Of a stretch of 64,000 nt of DNA, positions 52,101 through 61,100 are shown one piece after another. Location of the stretch: contig CM051040.1 in NCBI GenBank assembly GCA_027627225.1, positions 24,118,134-24,182,133 on the forward strand. The letters are read 5' to 3'. Below the pieces are notes generated by a model. That model saw only the letters and a list, made by a program, of their open reading frames with translations, did not search any database and was not told the origin of the DNA. The position numbers were made by a program, and so were the translations under genes. Source of the DNA: Congeria kusceri. Lineage: Eukaryota; Mollusca; Bivalvia; Myida; Dreissenidae. Position 1 is the first letter of the stretch. The number at the start of each line of letters is the position of its first letter.

Positions 52101-55100
52101 GTGACAATTTAGTAGTAAATTATATACATGTATAAATGAAAAATTAAAACAACATTCAATATTTTAACATTTTTTACAGTGTCATGATTCCATAGCAACC
52201 ATATTCCAAATTCAGGCAAAATGCTAAAAAAAATATACTTAATCTAAATAACACCTTCATTGTTGTTGGGTAAACACAAATATTAAACAGTGTATTTTTA
52301 AAAAAGTTTGTCAAACATAAAATTTGGTGTTCAAATTGTGTTTAACGAATGTACTAATCTTAAAGAAAACAGCAATATCTCACTGTTACAAACACAGACA
52401 GCACTAAGCATCATGTCCTTTGGCTTATACTTTGCTAGACAATTGTATTTATATGAGTAATTTCTCACTTGCATTTGTCAACCGTTGGTTTTGGGCATGC
52501 ATGAACACTGTTCATGCACAGTGGAGCAATTTCCTTATATAAGTACCATTGTCTAGCCGCTTCTAAGCCAGGTGGCTCAATCCGATCAGGAAATCCCTGA
52601 ACAGAGGCGTTGGACTTCAACATCGTGAAGGACTCCTCCTCAGATAACATGTACTTTCTAAGGAAGACAGTCCCTGGAACAGCAGAGCTCATGCGGAAGT
52701 AGTGGTACTTCTTAATATGCGGAATACTCCGAAAGAACACCTTCAGGTAGCATGTCCAGTCATAGAATATGACTGGGTTTGATTGGTCCCCAACCTGTTC
52801 AGGGATGTTGTGCCCACCTCTGGAGGAACGTCTCACCGTATCAGCAATGTCCTCCATACTTTCGGCACTTTCATGTCTCCAACGTACCTGAATAATGCAG
52901 ATGTCAAAAGGTAACTGTCAGAGTTCTAGGAATCTGGTCATGTAAACAAATACCAATGAAAATATCGGACAATCGAAAGCATAATGTGTGGAAAAATATA
53001 GTAAAGGAATGTATTTTTACACAGTTGCAATTAAATAATGGCCTATTCAGATGATAATGAATTTTTGTTCCTTATTTATAATCAGACAATAAACACAGTT
53101 TTATAATTTACCTAGTGCACACTCTTCTGCCCATCACCAATGAAGTGTATTTAATATCCTTCCATTATAGTGTTAAGACATTAACAGTTGAAACCTTAAG
53201 AGTCAATACTTGAGCAATTATAATTTCAATTTTATGAGTAGTTTCTGTTCCTCAAATATAATTTACAAGCATATTATTCCATAAAAAAAAACAACAAAAA
53301 ATAAAACTTACACTTGCAAACCAACATATTTGAAGCTACATGAATTACTTTATAAAGGCCTTGCAATGAAAATAACGTACTTTTCATATACCAAAGTGCC
53401 AGTCAGGGTTAAACTTGCTGTGGCCTGCCTCCATCAGGGAGAATTCTACTTTTTCACTAGCCCCTGTCAGAGTCCTCCATAGGCCGTACCTGCAGCAGCA
53501 TGCATAAAAAACTTAAATTTCCAGTTGTGACATGAATACATCAGACATATAATATTCTGAATGTTAATGTGTTGGTGATGGTGATTGGTAAATATCTTGT
53601 AGTTTTGTGCAAAAATAATTAATTTATCAAGTGAAACAAGCGTCAAAGACGCATTAATTTATAGTATACATATGCACATGTATGTCGTTGACTTTCTTTA
53701 ACATACCCAATGACAGTGTTATTCTTGTTTTGACCACTGCAGTTGTCCATGTTGAGCATCACATGCTTCTCTCCGTAACTGTGGTTACTAAGGTTGTGAT
53801 GCAGGATGGATGTGACACTGTTGGCCCCTTTACCAGCTCCCTCCGCTTCATCCACCAGGTAGAAAATCTGTGTACCTGAAATATCACATGCGATACACTT
53901 AATAATTAGATAAAAGTAAATGACTGCACTGTCATTTATCGGAAAAGTAACTATGTTAATTCCCATATGAAATGATACACTAATTTTGTGTCTGAATATA
54001 TTATATTATATTATATTACACTGAGAGGGGTAGGTTTTACACAGCTTATAAAAATGTTTATTAAGTACTGACTGTGAATAATAATGATGTTTTAGTTAAG
54101 TACATGTACTATGAAAACTTTAAACAATGAATTAAGTATTTACAGAAAAAAGTAACATTCAGTTTGAAGTCTTTATATCAATATCATCATGATCAATGTC
54201 ATCATCATTATCATCATCGTGATCATCATCATTGTTGTTGTCATCAAAGGGTATGTGACTTTGATTTTAACTTTCATCCGGAATAGAAATATGTCCGAAA
54301 TACTTGTCATTTACAATCTCAAGTTCTTTAATAAACTCCTCATAACAATTTAATGTTAATTCATAGGGACACTACTTGCTGTTGATGACTGGCTGTTTTC
54401 GATTTTTGTATTATTTAATAATTTTGGTTTCACATAGTTAACATCGAAGAGTTTGACATTTTGAAAAGGTCAAGGTAAGTACACTGCTGAATTCCTGCAT
54501 AACGATTATTTACATTCAATTATGGATTTAAAATTACTCTTATATAATCGTTATGGATGCAAAACAATAACAAAAGGAAGCACAAAATAACTTACCGTAT
54601 GGAGTAAATCCGTGATCCCAGTGCTAACAAAATCGAAACTGCAGCATAAATTGTTGCGGATTCCACCACATGCCGTAAAGAATTATAAGAGGAATTAACT
54701 CGATAAACGAAAGGACACATCACACCAAATTTATAAAACACATTAAGATGTATCAAGGGTGCTCGGTGAAAAAACAAGCACATTTACATCGGATATTTTA
54801 AGAGAACATAGCGAAAATGTTCAATTATCGCTTAATTGGAAGCGCTATTTTTTAACACCACTTTTCTCAATGACGTCAAAACGTCATTTGGGCCAAAAAT
54901 CTCAGACGCTGACACATATATTTTAGCAAAATAATGAATAAATTTATGACAAATAGTAAAAAGATTTTTTGTCAGTTTGTATCTTTAGTCAAAGTTAGTC
55001 GTATTCATATACATGATAAATATAGTAAAAACAACTTGCAATCATTGTACATAAAATAAGAACACACGTTAAACATTTGTTTACATGGTGCATTAATATA

Positions 55101-58100
55101 TTACTTTTTACAAGCTCCAAGTTTTATCTTTGTATAATGGTTGACCTATTATACTCATTCATAATATATAGTTTAAATTATATATGCTTATTAGTATACG
55201 TTTGTAACCGTATTTCTTATTATTGTTGAACGGTTTCGGGTAATCGGTGCCATAGTGAGTTACCGCCCTTTGTTTCAGGTAATCGGTGCCACACTGAGTT
55301 ACCGCTCTTTGTTTTAGGTAATCGGTGCCATATATTAGTACTCAGTTACCGCTCTTTGTTTCAGGTAATTGGTGCCATACTGAATTATCGCCTTTTGTTT
55401 CAGGTTATCGGTGCTATACTGTGTTACCGCCCTTTGCTGAGGAACAAGGGTAACATGTTCGTCATCAACCTTGCCGTCGCCGACATCTGCATCACCACGG
55501 TCGTCAGTCCGATGAACATGGTCGGTAAGTGGAATGGAATGTGTACGGATATTTTTATGCCCCCACTTTAAAGGGAGGGGGAGGGCATATAGATTTTTCC
55601 TTGTAGGTCCGCCCTTCCGTCCGTCCGTCCGTCGGATTTTTGTGTCGCGCGTTACTCAAAAAGTATTACTGCTACAGTTATAAAACTTTAAAAACATATT
55701 AATCTGCATGTGAAACTTGTGCACCTGGGTATTTTGGTGCAGTTTTTTCCGACATCAGCAGAGTTACGGCCCTTTTTTAGAAAAAAAAAACATTTTGGAC
55801 TTGTGTCGCGCGTAACTCAAAAAGTATTACTGCTAGAGTGATGAAACTTTATAAACGTATAAATAAGCATGTGAACTTGTGCACCGGGGTATTTTGGTGC
55901 AGTTTTTTTCGACATCAGCGGAGGATTGTGACAACCAGCGGAATGTGGGGGCATCCGTGTCCTACGGACACATGTCTAGTTTATATTTAGTTTCTCGGAC
56001 ATATTTGGAAAAATGTCCAGTCGGACGGCGGAAATAAAAAAATTAAATTAAAATGAAATTCTATAATAAACACAATTTTTCGCAATACACATGATGATCA
56101 TAATAATTCAAGGCAGATTTTATATGTGAACATACGTATAAATAATATTTATCAACATCAATAGTTATTTTCTTTTTGTGCGCCTTGTTTGTTGTGCTCC
56201 AATTATTGTAATTATCATAGAAATTATATTTATGGTTTTATTTTATTGAAATTTTCACTGTTTGTAGAGGAAATGTCCCAATGTATTTTGTATGTATAAT
56301 CATGAATGTAAATTAAAAGATGTAAGCGTTATAGTCTCAGTCTTATTTATTTTTGAACAACCCTCGTATATGTTCCCTGCGTTTTTACAATAAAACACTG
56401 TGAGTTTAAAGGGACTTGTTCACAGATTATGTGCATATTTTGAAGTATGCCATTGAATGTCTTTACTTGGCAGATTTAAGCAGAGGAACTAAAATTTCAG
56501 CATAAAAACGACAAAAAATATATTTAAAAAAAAAGAAAATAAAAAAGTTGCTTCCACCGGGGTTCGAACCGTGGACCTTTAGATAAAAAAGCCAAAGTCT
56601 TACCACTGGGCTATTCTGACTTGTGTATGTATAGCTGCATTTTTACCTTATCTTAGCGATCCACGTGTTGTCAGCAATTTGAACGAAAACAACAGAACAA
56701 TCCAAATGTTTCAATCGTTTAGCGTTATAAACGCTTTATCATTTTCTTAATTTCAACAAATGATTACTCATTAACAAAGCGGTATTTATAGTATATTTTT
56801 AATGTCCGTAGTGTTATTTCGCTGATTTATATTCACCATTCTTTTATGTTGGGAATCTGTGGCAAAATATTGAAAAATTCGTCAATCTGTGAACAAGTCC
56901 CTTGAAAGCTTTTAATGTTGATAAGGAATACATCATCAGTGTAAATTAATGATTTGTATCATCATTTTTTATCATCATTGTATCATTTTATAATTTTATC
57001 ATCATTTTTATTATTTTTATCATCATTTTATCATCATTTTTTATATTTAACGATATGTGTTTTGTTCCCATTTTTTTAAATGTATTTTCAAAATAAAATC
57101 GGCGAATCGGAGAAACTCAAAAGCAACAAACTCTAGCCTTATCACCACTCAATGTAAAAACTGTACATTTATCATAATCAGGTTTTAAATGTTAAATCAA
57201 GCGACCCAGTTATCATATATTTGTGGCGCGTCGTGAGAAAACCGGTCTTAATGCATGTGCGTAAAGTGTCGTCCTAGATTAGCCTGTGCAGTCCGCACAG
57301 GCTAATCCAGGACGGCACTTTCCGCCTACAGTGAATTTATGTTTAGAAGAGACTTCCTTGCAACAGAAAATACCACAAAAGCGGAAAGTGCCGTCCCGGA
57401 TTAGCCTGTGCGGACTGCACAGGCTAATCCGGAACGACACTTTACGCACATGCATTAAGTCCGGTTTTCCCACGACGCCCCTCAAAGTTTTTGTTGAATT
57501 TATGCACACACACTCGAGATCGATGTAGCTTTCGCATGTGTGGTTAATCGTTCCTTCTTCAAATAATACATTTATCAATAGCACGAACTTGCATTTCATT
57601 AAAAATAATACGTATATCGATCCGGGCATTTCTTAATGTTAGTTCAAAATGGTATTTGACTCAATGAAGAGCCTTAGGAGAAATACCTATACCACGAATG
57701 CGATATAAATATAGTACACAAACGTCCAAACTCCTCGCAGCAGTTACTTACATGATCAGTTAACAGTAACCACTACCGTCATAAATAAAATCCTTCCTTA
57801 TGTGTTTGTAACTTTTTCTTATTTAATCTAACTAATGGACTCGTTCGCAGCCAAAAATGGAAAAAGGAAAAGAAAATTTAGAGAAAAGAAAACTAATTTA
57901 AACCATAATTAATAACTAGAATAGTTTAATCGATTTCTATCACGTGGTTTGTCATGACGGCATAGACTGGATTAGAACTATCCTGGGAACCAGTCAAATA
58001 TATGCGCGGAGGTTGACAAGAGTAAAGACATTTTCACGTTATGGTACAAATAAATGCTCCGGTTTGGTTACAATCAACTGAATTTCTGCCCAGGGAACCC

Positions 58101-61100
58101 TAACTGGAACGAGGTGCGACAGCCATTGTGACATTGCATTGTATTTCATGTCAATCCGCTCAAAGCTTTTTATCAAACGTTCATAATATGAACAAACAAA
58201 TAAACAAACGAACGATTTCACGGTAGCAAAAAACATCATGTTTTTGGCAGAGGTAAGAACGGGAAAGAAGTAGCTTAATTATGTTTTCTGTTCACTCACG
58301 CCATAGTAAAATTGGCAAGCTACTATTCAATGGAATCACGTCTCTCTCACAACCTTGCACAAAATTAACACGAGCACATTAATGTAATGTACTTCTAACT
58401 GCATTTCTAACATAGTAACAAAAGTCTATTTTCAATAACAACAGATGATAAATGATTTCCGTTAGGGCGCGTATTTTTGTCCGTGTGTAAATAAACTGTA
58501 ATTTCTATATTTGATGAAGCGTTTGATTACTCAAGTTGATCAAATATTGAATCAACCGAATAACGACAAGTGGTGGCGTCCCTTGTATTTAAGGCGTTTC
58601 GTGGGACACCCGGGCTTAATTCATGTGCGTAGTTCGTCTCGGATTAGCATGTGCCCTTTCCGCCTACAGTGGTTATGTTTAGAAGAGACTCCTTGAAACA
58701 GATAAAAGCGGAATGTGCCGTTCTGAATTAGCCTGTGTGGACTGCGCAGGCTAATCCGGGACAACACTGTACGCACATGCACGACACCCCTCAGTTATAC
58801 ACGCATAATTTGCGTACATATATTTCAGTTTAACCAGAGCGTACAAATTTAAACATCATCTGGTTTAATTAAAACACATGAATTATATGTAGCTGTTTTC
58901 AGTCAATTTTAGTCGGCAAAGCTTTTACCTTACCAAATATTTATAAAATGCACACGGTTTTTGCATATTTAGGCCTAACTTTTGGATATTTCCACTACGT
59001 ATACACAGTTCTGATAAAACAACCTTTATTGCTAGCAAAGATGAGACCTTAAAGGTAAATATATTTTCGTTGTGTAAAACCTGACGCGTGGTGGTTCTTG
59101 TTAAAGTATTTAATTCTGCAGATATGTGGCCTCTATTGCTAAACCTGAAACGTGGTCACGTGTTTTCTTGCAGGTGTGACACGTGGTCACGTAGTTCCTA
59201 TAAAATTGTTGTTGTTTTTCTACAGCTATGCAGCCTTAAATATTTCCGTTATGTTAAACCTGACATGTGGTCACGTGTTTCCTTGCAGGTGTGACACGTG
59301 GTCCGCGGTTCTTCATGGACAAGGTGGTGCTGTGCCACCTGCTGGGCAGCATCTGCACCGTCAGCTGCCTCGTGTCCATGCTCTCCATAGCCGCCGTGGC
59401 CGTCAACAGGTACACGTCCGTTGCGCTTTTTTGTGCTTGCAAACATGAGTGTTAGATGGACCAAAGACAATGTCAGTGGGACGTGTCTTGGGAAACCTGG
59501 CTTAATGCATGTACGTAAAGTGTCGTCCCGGATCAGCCTGTGCAGTCCGCACAGGCTTATCCGGGACGACACTTTACGCACATGCATTAAGCCCGAGTTT
59601 CTCTCGACACGCCTGAAATAGGATAGCATATCATTTTAAAGCTACACTTTATTGTGTTACCATGACGAGAGCTCCGATCACTCACAGCTGAACTTCGTTA
59701 TCTCGAACTCGCTTAAGTCGAAGTTCCGGATATGTCGAAGTGGAAAATAATATGTTGTGTCTACTTGTACTTTTTGTGTTTACTTGTGTCTACTAGTATC
59801 TTCTTGCTTCAGCTTGTGTCTTCTTTTGTCTACGTGAGTTTGTGTGTATGCGTGTCCACCGTATTCAACTTGTGTCCAAATGTTTATACAGTCGACTCCC
59901 GATGGCTCGAACTCGCTTATCTCGAATTTCTCGTTGGCTCGAACTTTCTTCGCGGGACCGATTTTTCATTGCTATATACTCTTATAAATTTCTGTCGTTT
60001 GGCTCGAATTCGCGAGGGTCGTATTTTCTGATGGCTCGAAGTGTTTGTCACGGTCCCAGTCATAGTTTTCCCACCTTAATTTGTTTGTTTGGCTCGAATT
60101 CGCTTCGGTTCGCATCAAGTCGCTAATCGATTAGACGCGCTTGATTACTGTCAATCGATTTGCTGCTGCAAACTTGTCGGCGATACAGTTGCTCAATGGT
60201 TTGAGTAAAATATTACATTGATATTTTGTATAAAAGCGAGTGTTTTGGGGAGAATCAGCATTCTTACATTGTTGTGAAGAAATAATTGCTAAAATACGAA
60301 TACAGTAAATATGGCAGAAACCTCTGCATCGCCAGTTGCTGAGCAATCTAGAAAAGGCCCCAGTATCCGACCCGGGTGGATATCTAGATCAGCAAGACCG
60401 AACGGGTCAGCCGTAGGAAGTAAGAGAACGAAATGAAAATTCAATGTTAAAAGTTACACTGAAAAATACGAAGCCATTATGGCTAATCGCGTCTTATTGC
60501 TACTGTACATGAATATTTAGAATTTGTTTAATCGATGTTTGTGTAAACATATGTTAAAAAATAACAGATTAACAAAATCTGTAAATAAATATTTGGTGTT
60601 ATTTAATTCATATGTATTTAATACTACGGTGTATATGCTATCTGAATACTGTTCATTTGGTGATTGGAATATGAAGCAGACGAATCTCCACCTGTGGTAG
60701 TAAACAAAAGTCGGACTTTGTTTGGCTCGAAGTTTCGATGGCTCAAAGTTTCCTCGACGGTCCTTGCGACTTTGAGCCATCGGGAGTCGACTGTACGTGT
60801 GTCTACGCGTGTCTGTGTTTATGCGTGTCTGTCTGTATGTGTTTACGTGTCATCTTGTGTTTTAGGTTGATCCAGATCTGTAAGCCGTTCGTCTACCACC
60901 GGATCTACACCCACAAGAAGACTTTGCTGTACTGCTTCGCCCTTTGGGGGTGGGCCATGCTCCTGGACATTCCCAACTGGGTGGGGTGGGGCGGTCACAC
61001 ATTCGCATTAAAGGAAATGGGCTGCACATTTGACCGAGTGGCGAGCTACGGTTACACAATGTTCCTAGCAACCATGTCCATATTTATACCAATGACAGTA

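Larger units (their letters stand above)
50650..54915 (-). mobile_element. 4.27-kb DNA transposon with perfect 31-bp TIRs and a DUF7869-like gene
   Basis: The left end 50650-50680 (GTGTCAGCGTCTGAGATTTT then TGGCCCAAATG) is the exact reverse complement of 54885-54915 (31 of 31). Similarity decays immediately inward. The flanks (ATTATAA / ATATATTT) give no unambiguous target duplication. Inside, on the minus strand, is a multi-exon gene (52465 to at least 54640) of the DUF7869-like family. The part between the gene and the left TIR holds a ~365-bp tandem repeat. The coding strand and the position of the gene wholly between matching TIRs suggest an autonomous-type element whose gene is now broken. 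The superfamily is not assigned. Confidence 0.82.
55974..57141. mobile_element. TIR element 'TAGTTTCTCGGAC', copy 2, with a nested insertion
   Basis: TTAGTTTCTCGGACATATTT and TGTCCAGTCGGACGGCGGAA match the left of copy 1 (37741). CGGAGAAACTCAAAAGCAAC and AAACTCTAGCC match its right. The inverted-terminal/tRNA-like element 56405-56906 is nested in it, and interrupted TCATCATTTT repeats lie at 56955-57045. Confidence 0.75.

Noticed and set aside
57279..57629. 116-aa minus-strand open frame with repeated SFRISLCSPHRLIRD-like peptide
   Set aside because: The peptide is the translation of the hairpin MITE and occurs wherever the MITE does.
59249..59629. 126-aa minus-strand open frame
   Set aside because: Antisense of receptor exon 3 running into the hairpin MITE; no coding similarity.
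60738..60865. Upstream extension of the exon 4 open frame, giving a 302-aa protein
   Set aside because: The extra 42 residues come from the Tigger-like TIR and low-complexity GTGT sequence. A good acceptor (TTTTAG) precedes 60866 and restores the AsnArg codon with exon 3.
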